Source: Brenneria corticis
GTDB lineage: Bacteria > Pseudomonadota > Gammaproteobacteria > Enterobacterales > Enterobacteriaceae
Length of the DNA stretch: 64,000 nucleotides
NCBI RefSeq assembly: GCF_003115855.1
Contig: NZ_KZ819074.1
Coordinates: 265,594-329,593 of the forward strand
Direction of reading: 5' to 3'
The position numbers were made by a program, and so were the translations under genes. Under the pieces are notes generated by a model. It was not told the origin of the DNA, did not search any database, and saw nothing but the letters and a program-made list of their open reading frames with translations. Below are positions 1 through 7,815 of the stretch, one piece after another (the stretch's first letter is position 1; each line of letters begins with the position of its first letter).

Positions 1-1050
1 GCGAAGCACCGCATCCAGCCCCTGATTACCTTATCCCACTATGAAATGCCTTATGGCCTGGTAGAGAAACTGGGCGGATGGGGCAGCCGTGAAACCATCG
101 ATCATTTCGAAAAATACGCCCGCACCGTTTTCACCCGCTATAAAGACAAGGTGAAGTACTGGCTAACCTTTAACGAAATCAATATGGCGATACACTCGCC
201 CTTTACCGGCGTAGGACTTGTCGGCGAGCCATCCAAACAGGCCATTTATCAGGCGATCCACCATCAGCTGGTGGCCAGCGCCCGAGCGGTGAAAGCCTGC
301 CATGAGATCATCCCGAATGCGAAAATCGGCAATATGCTGCTGGGCGCGGTGCGCTACCCGATGACCTGCCATCCGAAAGATGTGCTGGAAACGCAGAAAA
401 AAAACCGCGAATGGCTGTTTTTTGGCGACGTGCAGGCGCGCGGCGCCTATCCGGTATGGATGAAACGTTATTTTAAAGAAAATGACGTCGTCCTGGAGAT
501 TACCGAGCAGGACAGGGACGAGCTGCGCCACACCGTGGACTTTGTCTCATTCAGCTATTACATGAGCGGTTGCGCCACCTTCGAGCCGGAGAAATATCAG
601 TCCTCGCGCGGCAATATTGTGCGTTTAATTCCCAACCCGCACCTTAAAGCCTCGGAGTGGGGCTGGCAAATCGACCCCGAGGGGCTGCGCTTTTTACTGA
701 ACGAACTCTACGACCGCTATCAGAAGCCGCTGTTTATTGTCGAAAACGGCTTGGGCGCGCGCGATGTGGTTGAAGCCGACGGCACGATTAATGACGGCTA
801 CCGTATCGATTATTTGCGCCGGCATCTGATTCAGGTACGCGAAGCCATTGACGACGGGGTGGAACTGCTGGGCTATACCAGTTGGGGACCTATCGATCTG
901 GTGAGCGCCGGCACGGCGCAGATGTCGAAGCGCTATGGCTTTATCTATGTCGACCGTGACGACGCGGGACAGGGAACGCTGGCGCGCCGGCGTAAAGACA
1001 GTTTCTACTGGTATAAAGAAGTCATTGAAAGCAACGGCGCATCGCTCTGA
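1..1050 (+). CDS. 6-phospho-beta-glucosidase, GH1 family (5' end outside window)
   Basis: The reading frame is already open at base 1, so the N-terminus lies outside the window; 349 residues are visible. It belongs to glycoside hydrolase family 1 and should cleave phosphorylated aryl- or cellobiose-type beta-glucosides in the cytoplasm after PTS uptake. The acid/base glutamate is in the motif TFNEIN near 169-186 and the nucleophile glutamate is in the motif IVENG near 736-750. The C-terminal tryptophan and lysine-tyrosine region (SWGPIDLVSAG, SKRYGF) is typical of 6-phospho-beta-glucosidases of the BglA/AscB/BglB group. It converges on the minus-strand beta-glucoside genes, whose EIIBCA permease is the likely source of its substrate. 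The exact paralogue (bglA, bglB, ascB, arbB) cannot be told apart here. Confidence 0.93.
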   Translation, partial: AKHRIQPLITLSHYEMPYGLVEKLGGWGSRETIDHFEKYARTVFTRYKDKVKYWLTFNEINMAIHSPFTGVGLVGEPSKQAIYQAIHHQLVASARAVKACHEIIPNAKIGNMLLGAVRYPMTCHPKDVLETQKKNREWLFFGDVQARGAYPVWMKRYFKENDVVLEITEQDRDELRHTVDFVSFSYYMSGCATFEPEKYQSSRGNIVRLIPNPHLKASEWGWQIDPEGLRFLLNELYDRYQKPLFIVENGLGARDVVEADGTINDGYRIDYLRRHLIQVREAIDDGVELLGYTSWGPIDLVSAGTAQMSKRYGFIYVDRDDAGQGTLARRRKDSFYWYKEVIESNGASL

Positions 1051-1068
1051 TTCACCGGCCGGATAACA

Positions 1069-1098
1069 GACGAGCGCAGCGTTTGCGCGGCGCTCGTC
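1069..1098. terminator. Hairpin between convergent genes
   Basis: Nine-base perfect arms (GACGAGCGC and GCGCTCGTC) enclose a 12-base loop between the ends of the GH1 gene and the convergent DUF1593 gene. There is no clear T run on either side, so a terminator role is inferred from position and stem strength. Confidence 0.5.
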
Positions 1099-1156
1099 AA
1101 ACCCGGCGGGATGCTTCTCCGCGCACGGTTACACTCCCCCTTGCGCTTCCCGGCAT

Positions 1157-2620
1157 TTACCGCGGCGCCGCCGGCAGCACCGTCACAATCGCCCGCCGAT
1201 AAGAGGTTAATGCCGGAGAGCCATTATCCTTACCTTCCAGAATAATATGGAACGGCGTCGCGGCCTTGACGTCCGGCGCGGTGAAACGGGTTTGTTCCCC
1301 CTCGCTATGCGATAGCTCAAGCCCCGGCCCGAAATGAACGCCCAGCGCCGTGGCCGTCGGCTCTTTATATTGCCACCAGCGATACGCCACCCGATCGCCG
1401 TCAACGTCGCCGGAACCCTGCGCCGATAATGTCACCGACTCGCCAGACTTCACCTGCCAGGACACAATCTGCGTTCCCGGTTTGCCGTTGAGCACCAGGT
1501 TGGGATTATGGTTGGCCTTTTTCACATCGCCGGTCAGCGTCCAGTCCATCCGGGCGGCGAAGTCGTTCTGGAAAGCATCGCGCCACCGCCAGATCGTCGC
1601 CGGCGCCGTACGGTATTTTTCCCCGTCCGCCCCGACGACTTCATCCGAAGTGCTGGCGCGCAACCCGCCGTCGTCATCCGGCGCGATAGCGGCATAGCGG
1701 CCGCCCCAACCGCCGTATTCCGCATGTTCGGGATCGCTAAGTCCGGTGCGCAACAAATAGAGGAATGAGGGAGAATCCCCTTCCATCGAATATTCCACCG
1801 CCGGATATACCGCCCCCAGCAGCCCTTTACGCCGGATGTTCTCCGCCAGCCACTCGTTATTCACCTTGCTCATATCGCCGCCGATCGCCCGCGACGAAGA
1901 CATGCCGATCCAGGTTGACAGAAAATACTCATTCCAGGCGTGAATACTGGTGATATAACGCAGCCGCGGGAAATTGCCGCGAATCCACACGCCGGTATTA
2001 TCCTGATCGGAGATGGCGTAAACGCGGATTTTACTGATAAAAGCCGCGACCTCCTGCGGCGTCCGGCGCGCCTGCACATCGTGCAGCGCCTGCGCCAGAT
2101 CGACCGCCCCGCCCCATACCGTGATCCATAAAGGACGATCGTCCTGCTTATCGACGGCCTGAATAATCAGCTCCGATGCTTGCGTCGATTTGTTATCGCC
2201 GACGCCGGTCATGCCGAATTCCGCCCGGCCGCTGCGCACCACCTGACGTAACGCCTGGGCGGGGGGATATCCTGGCGCATGCTTTTGCAGATTGGGCAGC
2301 ACCCGTTCGTAGGCGTCGATACGTTCGTGGATCATCGGCGTATTGACCTTGTCGCGCAGCCAGGTTGAGGTGGTCGCCACAATGCCCTCGACGTCAAATT
2401 GATTGCTGTACAACAAAAACCTGACCAGAGACTGGGAGTCATCCGGCTCATTGCCGATATCGCTCAGAATCAGGATGCGGGTTTTTTCCGCGTTCACCGC
2501 AGCCGAGGCGCTTCCCTCCGTTACCCCGGAGGCGGCGGCAACAGCAAACGCGGGACAGCCAATCGTCGCCAGACATACGCCCAATGAGAGGGCTTTAATT
2601 CCTTTCGCTGATAAAAACAT
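1157..2620 (-). CDS. Secreted DUF1593 / nucleoside-hydrolase-like protein
   Basis: A 487-residue protein when started at the ATG at 2620, which has an AAGGGG ribosome site just upstream; a longer frame to 2662 has no such support. The first 30 residues form a signal peptide (basic start, hydrophobic stretch, PAFAVAAA cleavage region), so it is exported. The body matches the DUF1593 family: an inosine-uridine nucleoside-hydrolase-like fold with the Asp-rich motif LSDIGNEPDD near the mature N-terminus, and a C-terminal beta-sandwich that ends in VTVLP. Some family members are annotated as cellulose-binding or plant-wall-associated proteins, but no substrate is proven. It lies directly downstream of the porin remnant and the beta-glucoside permease, which suggests a role in extracellular or periplasmic handling of plant glycosides; that is inference. 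Confidence 0.8.
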   Translation of the reverse strand: MFLSAKGIKALSLGVCLATIGCPAFAVAAASGVTEGSASAAVNAEKTRILILSDIGNEPDDSQSLVRFLLYSNQFDVEGIVATTSTWLRDKVNTPMIHERIDAYERVLPNLQKHAPGYPPAQALRQVVRSGRAEFGMTGVGDNKSTQASELIIQAVDKQDDRPLWITVWGGAVDLAQALHDVQARRTPQEVAAFISKIRVYAISDQDNTGVWIRGNFPRLRYITSIHAWNEYFLSTWIGMSSSRAIGGDMSKVNNEWLAENIRRKGLLGAVYPAVEYSMEGDSPSFLYLLRTGLSDPEHAEYGGWGGRYAAIAPDDDGGLRASTSDEVVGADGEKYRTAPATIWRWRDAFQNDFAARMDWTLTGDVKKANHNPNLVLNGKPGTQIVSWQVKSGESVTLSAQGSGDVDGDRVAYRWWQYKEPTATALGVHFGPGLELSHSEGEQTRFTAPDVKAATPFHIILEGKDNGSPALTSYRRAIVTVLPAAPR

Positions 2621-2633
2621 ATTTTTCCCCTTA

Positions 2634-3144
2634 TCAGAAAACCACTTCGGCCTGAACGCCAAAGCTGATTTGATAGTCTTTGTTATCGTTAAAACTATGG
2701 TTGTCTATTTCATTATCCAGCGCTCTGAGTGCGGTTGCTTTTCCAGTCCAGCATCTGGATTTCATATTGCGGCAAAGTATGTTTACCGATCCAGAATTTC
2801 GCTTCCGGCGCAAACGGCAGGAACCCGGTCGTTTCAATATACAGCTTGCTGAGTTTCCCCATGCCGCCGCCGGCCATCCCTTTTTCAACCGACTCACTAC
2901 TCTGAGATAATCCCAGATCGCCTTCAAACTGCACGTTCGCCCAGATCGATTATTCCCTTCCTGCCAGGCCCGCATTTTAAATGGCAGGTTGTACCATCCG
3001 TCATATTCATTACCGAATCGCCCTAGCGATCCCACCGCCCGGGATTTAGGGCCGCCATTGGTGGTTGAAGCTCATCCCATAACAGGATAACAACATTAAA
3101 ACGAGCGCCTTCCTTCTGAAAGCCAGACGTTTTTTCTTCATCAT
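2634..3144 (-). pseudogene. Remnant of LamB/BglH-type carbohydrate porin
   Basis: Pieces of a maltoporin-family outer-membrane porin lie in different frames. An ATG at 3144 opens a signal-peptide-like stretch (MMKKKRLAFRRKALVLMLL) that reaches a stop after about 28 codons. A second frame then holds GRFGNEYDGWYNLPFKMR, a third holds TTGFLPFAPEAKFWIGKH followed by EIQMLDWKS, and the original last frame ends with SFGVQAEVVF and a stop at 2634. These blocks occur in this order in BglH and ScrY-like porins, which are roughly 500 residues long, so most of the barrel is deleted and the rest is frameshifted. It should not make a functional porin. It sits between the permease and the DUF1593 gene, the usual place for a beta-glucoside porin. 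Confidence 0.85.
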
Positions 3145-3356
3145 TTATTCCTCATTAATATCGACAACTATCACCTGAGCGTACGCCGCGGCGATATATC
3201 CCTGATGCGGCAAAAAGCAGCAATTACTTCATCTTTGCGGTTATCTAAATTAAAAAATTTCCCCACTTATTTTTGAATTAGCGTTGAGCCGATTGATATG
3301 GATGGTCAAAAACATAATTTCATCAGTGGATAATTGATCCCTACCCTTTCTCTGCT

Positions 3357-5282
3357 TTATGTCAACGCGATGATGGTGACGCCGGCCTTGTGGTGACCCG
3401 CGCGACTGAGGCCGAGCAGGCGATAATCCTCCGCGTTGGTGACGACCACCGGCGTGATGGTGTCATAACCCGCTTGCGCTATCTCGGCGAGGTCAAACTC
3501 CAGCAGCAGTTGGCCTTTCTTCACGCTATCGCCTTCCGCAACCCGCATATGGTAATGCCTGCCTTCCAGCTGCACGGTATTGATACCCACATGGATCAGA
3601 ATTTCAGCGCCGCCCGCTGAACGGATGCCAATCGCGTGGCCGCTGTCGAACGTACTGGCGATTTGCCCGTCAACGGGCGAATAGACGCGCCCTTCCTGCG
3701 GCCGGATGGCGATGCCCGCCCCGACGACGCCGGAAGAGAATACTTTGTCATTGACCTCGGTCAGCGCGACCAATTCGCCTTCCATCGGGGAACCGATTTG
3801 TTCGGCGGAGGCGGGTACGTCCTCCAGACCGACAACGGCGGCCCGCGCCCCGCCGTCGGCCGGCGAGGCCGATGAAGCGGCAGATAAAGAGGAAGCGGAA
3901 GACGGCGCCGGCGTCTGCGCGGCAGGCTGCGCGGTCGGTTCGTCGAATCCGACAATCAGGGTTAACACCAGGCTGGCGACGAAGGCGATGGCGCAGCCGA
4001 TGAGAAAGCCCAGAAAGCCCTCGCCGTAGAAAATAGGCAGCGTCAGTAGTCCGGGCATCCCCATGGAGATCGCCGAACTTTTGGCATAGCCCGCTACCGC
4101 GCCGCCCATGGCCGCCGCAATCACCGCGCAGACAAAGGGTTTTTTCAGCTTCAGCGTCACGCCGTACACCCCAGGCTCGGTGATGCCAAACAGCGAGGCG
4201 ATAAAGGTACTGCCCGCCAGCGCCTTGAGCTTTTTATCCTTGGTGCGCAACATTACGCCCAGCAACGCCCCGGATTGGGCAAAGACCGACGGACTGGACG
4301 CCGCTTTGAGGTAGCTCTGCCCCATAACGGAAATATCATTGATAAAGACGGTGACGAATCCCCAGTGCACGCCAAAAATCACCAGGATCTGCCAGGCGGC
4401 GGCAATCAGCGCGCCGGCGATAATCGGGTTAAAGCTATAAATACTGACGAACAGCGAAGCGATTAACTCACTGGCCGAGATGCCGATAGGTCCGATGGTC
4501 ATCAGCGTCAACGGCACCATCAGCGCCAGCAGGAAAAATGGCGTCAGAATATTACGCACGCTCTCATGAATATGCCGATTCAGGAAACGTTCGATATACG
4601 ACATCATCCACACGCTGAAAATAATCGGGATCACCGAGGAGGTGTATTTCATCATCACCACGGGTAAGCCGAAGAACGCCACCGGCTGACCGGCCTCGAA
4701 CAACCCCACAATCGAGGGGTAAACCAGCGCCCCGGCGACCGATACCGCGACGAAAATATTGGTTTCGAATTTACGCGCGGCGGTGATGGCCAACAGCATG
4801 GGCAGAAAGTAGAACAAGCTGTCGGAAGCCGCATGCAAAATGATATAGGTGCTTTCCTTGTTGTTCAGCCACCCCAGCGCGATGGCAATCGCCAGCACGC
4901 CTTTCATTACCCCGGCCGCCGCCATCGCGCCGAGCAACGGGGTAAAGATCCCCGCCACCAGATCGATCAGCCGTCCCATCAGCGAGACGTTATTGGCGGA
5001 CTCCGCCGCCGGGCGTTTATTCGCGCCGTCCTCCAGCAATCCGGAAATCGGACCGAAAGCGCGATACACCTCCGGCACCCGATTGCCAATCACCACCTGT
5101 AGCTGCCCCGATCCGTTGACCACGGTAATTACGCCGTCCAGCGCTTCCAACGTCGCCAAATCCACTTTCGCGTTATCGACAATCTTAAAGCGCAGGCGCG
5201 TGGCGCAATGCACCAACGTCGAGACATTCTCTTCTCCGCCGACCGACCTCAGAATACTTTCTGCTAGCACTTCGCTATTCAT
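3357..5282 (-). CDS. bglF: PTS beta-glucoside-specific EIIBCA permease (BglF type)
   Basis: A 641-residue inner-membrane PTS permease that takes up and phosphorylates beta-glucosides using phosphate from HPr. Domain order is IIB-IIC-IIA. IIB covers about residues 1-85 with the active cysteine in CATRLRFK. IIC covers about 105-450, is strongly hydrophobic and carries the GITEPGVYGVTLK signature. IIA covers about 490-640 with the active histidine in LIHVGINTVQL. The IIC-IIA linker is rich in Ala, Ser and Pro. It is the first gene of a minus-strand set followed by the porin remnant and the DUF1593 gene. No BglG-type antiterminator gene is in the window, but a strong hairpin with a T run lies about 100 bases upstream of the start. 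It could also be the arbutin/salicin permease ArbF; substrate range cannot be read from sequence. Confidence 0.92.
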   Translation of the reverse strand: MNSEVLAESILRSVGGEENVSTLVHCATRLRFKIVDNAKVDLATLEALDGVITVVNGSGQLQVVIGNRVPEVYRAFGPISGLLEDGANKRPAAESANNVSLMGRLIDLVAGIFTPLLGAMAAAGVMKGVLAIAIALGWLNNKESTYIILHAASDSLFYFLPMLLAITAARKFETNIFVAVSVAGALVYPSIVGLFEAGQPVAFFGLPVVMMKYTSSVIPIIFSVWMMSYIERFLNRHIHESVRNILTPFFLLALMVPLTLMTIGPIGISASELIASLFVSIYSFNPIIAGALIAAAWQILVIFGVHWGFVTVFINDISVMGQSYLKAASSPSVFAQSGALLGVMLRTKDKKLKALAGSTFIASLFGITEPGVYGVTLKLKKPFVCAVIAAAMGGAVAGYAKSSAISMGMPGLLTLPIFYGEGFLGFLIGCAIAFVASLVLTLIVGFDEPTAQPAAQTPAPSSASSLSAASSASPADGGARAAVVGLEDVPASAEQIGSPMEGELVALTEVNDKVFSSGVVGAGIAIRPQEGRVYSPVDGQIASTFDSGHAIGIRSAGGAEILIHVGINTVQLEGRHYHMRVAEGDSVKKGQLLLEFDLAEIAQAGYDTITPVVVTNAEDYRLLGLSRAGHHKAGVTIIALT

Positions 5283-5360
5283 AATGACACTTCCCGTTTC
5301 GTAAATGGCTGCAATTGCCTATACAACCCACATCATCTTGCTTGGTGCCCGCTGGCCAGT

Positions 5361-5421
5361 TGGAAAAAAAGCAAAAAAAAACCTGGATAAAACAGTGTGT
5401 GGCACACTGTTTTATCCAGGT
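5361..5421 (-). terminator. 19-bp perfect hairpin with T run upstream of bglF
   Basis: Bases 5381-5399 and 5403-5421 are perfect inverted copies separated by three bases. On the minus strand the stem is followed by nine T and then seven more T (5361-5380), the layout of an intrinsic terminator. It ends transcripts arriving from the right, about 80 bases before bglF. It may be a leader attenuator for bglF or simply the end of a minus-strand transcript from the repeat region. I could not find a convincing BglG ribonucleic antiterminator sequence overlapping it. Confidence 0.75.
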
Positions 5422-5524
5422 CTCGCCCCGAAAATTCTGGTGACGTCCTTGGCCCTCTTTCTAACAAGTCGGCGCGGAAAAAGCTACCGCCATGTTTTAT
5501 TTTGTGAAAACTGTCACTATATTT

Positions 5525-5630
5525 TTTTGTGGCGTGCCATCCCTGGCCGCCCCCCTGCGGGCCGTCGCCAAAGGCGACGTCAAAAACTTCTCCCGGAAGT
5601 TTTTTGTGGCGTGCCATCCCTAGCCGCCCC
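5525..5630. repeat. 29-bp direct repeat, two copies
   Basis: The stretch at 5525-5553 recurs at 5602-5630 with a single base difference. The copies are 77 bases apart and lie just left of the larger inverted modules. Confidence 0.8.
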
Positions 5631-5639
5631 TTTACGGGC

Positions 5640-6456
5640 TAAGGAATCCCCAGAAATCTGGGAAAGGAATGTCTGTAAGTGCAGTGAGGGTTTCGTGCGC
5701 ACTAACCTCAGTCGATTTCTGCGACCGTCGCAGCACGCGCCCGACACGGAGGGCTCAAGCGCCAGCCCCCCGTGCCCCCGGGCTTTTCGCGGAAATCGCG
5801 TCGCTACGCGATGCCTTCGGCGTTCGTGACCGCTGGTCGGGCCGCCATTGACGCGCTCCCGGCGCGGCACTGGCTTTCGCCGCGTCCATGCGGCTCACCC
5901 GGCGGTCACGCCCACCTCAGCGCAATTTTTTACGCGAAGAAAAACCTTAAAAAAGACAACACCATGCTATCTAAATCGATTTATTAAATAATGCTTAATT
6001 ATTTTCTGGGGGTTCCTCAGCCCAAAAGGTAGCGGCCATGATTGCCGCAATAAAAAAACGCCGGGAGCCTGAGGAATCCCCACAAAAATACTTTGTTTGT
6101 ATTTTATATTTAACATGCTGATATTAAATACAAACTCAGTGTTTAAACTGTTCACCCCATGGCGTAAGAAATTACGCTGAGGTGGACGACCCCGCGAATG
6201 AGCCGCAAGGATGCGGCTCAAGCCAGTGCCGCGTCGGGAACGCGTCACTGGCGGTTCGGAAAAGGGGACGGCCGCCGAAGGAACCGCGTTAGCGGCGTGA
6301 TTTCAGCCACAAGCCCGGGTCCGGAGGGTGGTGGCGTTTGACCACCCTGCGTCGGGCGCGTGCTAAGACGCAGCAGAAAAATGGCGGCTTTATCGCGCAC
6401 GAAATATTCTCCGGCGTTACATGTTTCAATTTCCGGGGGTTCCCCAACCCCTAGGG
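5640..6456. repeat. Large imperfect inverted repeat, two ~300-bp modules
   Basis: The module read on the plus strand at about 5640-5936 is repeated on the minus strand at about 6456-6160. Matching blocks obey one mirror relation (coordinates add up to 12096) from 5732 to 5935, so this part aligns with no net gap: 5733-5745 pairs with 6351-6363, 5863-5876 with 6220-6233, 5889-5897 with 6199-6207 and 5911-5935 with 6161-6185. Each copy contains a short frame with shared residues STRPT and an AEI motif, ending at the equivalent base (5851 and 6245). The ~220-base centre is AT-rich and holds a smaller inverted pair (6008-6020 and 6069-6081). No known gene is recognised in this region. Confidence 0.8.
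5669..5851 (+). CDS. Short frame in left inverted module, unknown
   Basis: This possible 60-residue product is unrecognised. It is listed because the inverted module carries a counterpart in the same frame with the same stop position. Shared elements are STRPT, a Pro-rich stretch, PGL.AEI, and an Arg plus one residue before the stop. Composition is Arg- and Ala-rich and there is no obvious ribosome site, so it may be a decaying gene or a chance frame. A link to small phage-type Ash/Icd-like proteins is only an impression and was not tested. Confidence 0.25.
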   Translation: MSVSAVRVSCALTSVDFCDRRSTRPTRRAQAPAPRAPGLFAEIASLRDAFGVRDRWSGRH

Positions 6457-6478
6457 GCCGCCGCTGACACGACGTCAA
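6245..6478 (-). CDS. Short frame in right inverted module, unknown
   Basis: A possible 77-residue product that converges on the related frame at 5669-5851. The conserved core is LSTRPT, a Gly/Pro-rich stretch and PGLVAEI. The N-terminal ~25 residues have no counterpart that I can align in the left copy. The start is arbitrary. The function is unknown; it could be non-coding sequence. Confidence 0.25.
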   Translation of the reverse strand: MTSCQRRPLGVGEPPEIETCNAGEYFVRDKAAIFLLRLSTRPTQGGQTPPPSGPGLVAEITPLTRFLRRPSPFPNRQ

Positions 6479-6559
6479 GAAAAACCGCCGGACCTACCCA
6501 CCGCGACGATAATCAGCAGAGATGGATAAATCCGGCGGTCTTAAGGGTTATGCGGTTGC

Positions 6560-7045
6560 TTACTCAGCCGGCAAGGGTTTAGCGTCCGGTTTCGGCGGTT
6601 GAGTCAGGCGCTTTTCAAAATTGTCGTTGTACTGCTTCTTCTGCTCAGGCGTCAGAATATTATAAATCTTATTCTGGGTTTCCAGTCTGCTCAGCTGCTG
6701 CGCCTTGCGCGCGGCGTCGGCCTTATCCAACTGCGCCTGCGCCTTTGCCGCGTCAAAGGTATCGGAGGCGATCAGACTGTGGATTTCACGGCGTTCCTCC
6801 AATATGGATTTGCGCGCATTGTCATGAGAGGCCCGCAAAATCTCTTTCACCTGCTGTTTCTGGGCCTCGGTCAGGTTCAGCTCTTTGAACAGCGCCTCAT
6901 GGTGCGGACCGCGGGGACCTTTCCCGTCTTTCAGTATTCTTGCTTCCGGATGACCATGACCTTTGGGCGCGTCATCCGCATGAGCAATACCCGTCATTCC
7001 CAGTGCCAAGGATGAAGCCACCAGCAGTGCTGTGAATTTACGCAT
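6560..7045 (-). CDS. spy: Periplasmic chaperone Spy/CpxP family
   Basis: A 161-residue exported protein with a 23-residue signal peptide ending in AHA before DDAPKG. The mature chain is short, charged and helical, with the two family LTxxQ motifs: LTEAQ near residue 57 and LTPEQ near residue 131. Spy is an ATP-independent, cradle-shaped dimer that shields unfolding periplasmic proteins under envelope stress. The N-terminal His/Gly/Lys-rich stretch fits Spy more than CpxP. Spy is induced through BaeSR and CpxAR in E. coli; I did not find a clear CpxR box here. It is a single gene with its own promoter region. Confidence 0.88.
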   Translation of the reverse strand: MRKFTALLVASSLALGMTGIAHADDAPKGHGHPEARILKDGKGPRGPHHEALFKELNLTEAQKQQVKEILRASHDNARKSILEERREIHSLIASDTFDAAKAQAQLDKADAARKAQQLSRLETQNKIYNILTPEQKKQYNDNFEKRLTQPPKPDAKPLPAE

Positions 7046-7283
7046 AATTTATCCTTCTCTCAGGTTAACGCATTAACGACCGTTGTCGTTGTGTCGAAGG
7101 GAAGTATAGGTCCGGCTGCTTCAGTTAATTAGAGCAACGGTAAATATCTGCAAGGAATAACTTCATATTTCCGGCAAATGTGGAGAAGACGGGAGAAATG
7201 TGTAAGGAATCGGTAGCATTGCGTTAAAGCTTGCGCAAGATAGCGCACGGCTTCGCCTGTCGCGCATCCAATCCACTGGGCGA

Positions 7284-7580
7284 TCAGGGCAGCGAGCGGA
7301 CAAAATCCGCCGCGTCTTTCGCCAGCGCATCGATATGCGCGCTGATGACTTTGACTTTCTGCAGCAGCGGATTGCGCGCCGGCGAGCTATCCATGGCGTT
7401 CAGCTTGGCGACAAGCTGCTCAATCTGCTCGCCAAGCTGCGCCTCGCGCTGTCTGGACTGCGCCAGTTGCTGCTCCAGCTGCTGATAATCTCGCCGCCAG
7501 ATCTGCTGTTGTTGCCGAACGCTTTGCTCCAGTTCCTGAAACGCTCCGTCCAGCCGTGTCTGCAACTCTTCAACCCACAT
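7284..7580 (-). CDS. Small coiled-coil protein, unknown function
   Basis: A 98-residue protein with no recognised domain. Residues 5-70 are dominated by Gln, Glu, Leu and Arg in a heptad-like pattern, so a long coiled coil is expected. There is no signal peptide, membrane segment or cysteine. It stands alone, divergent from fadH, with about 240 bases between its end and the start of spy. Confidence 0.6.
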   Translation of the reverse strand: MWVEELQTRLDGAFQELEQSVRQQQQIWRRDYQQLEQQLAQSRQREAQLGEQIEQLVAKLNAMDSSPARNPLLQKVKVISAHIDALAKDAADFVRSLP

Positions 7581-7815
7581 AGAGATTCCTTCGCCTGCTA
7601 ATCCAGCGAATTATAATGGCACACCGGCCCGACAACAAACAATCCGGCCGCTTATTCATGCGGCGCTGCGTTTTCCCCTGGCGATGACAATGATATTAAT
7701 CACAATAAATAAACATAAATTTCACAATTAAGCCAAATACAGCTAGCTTTATGGCAAGAACTCATCAGACCAGTTGTACCCTTTTATCCGCTGCGCCTGT
7801 ATGCCGGAGATTGCA

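Noticed and set aside
5381..5421. BglG ribonucleic antiterminator site over the hairpin
   Set aside because: The flanks do not match the RAT pattern; only a terminator can be supported.
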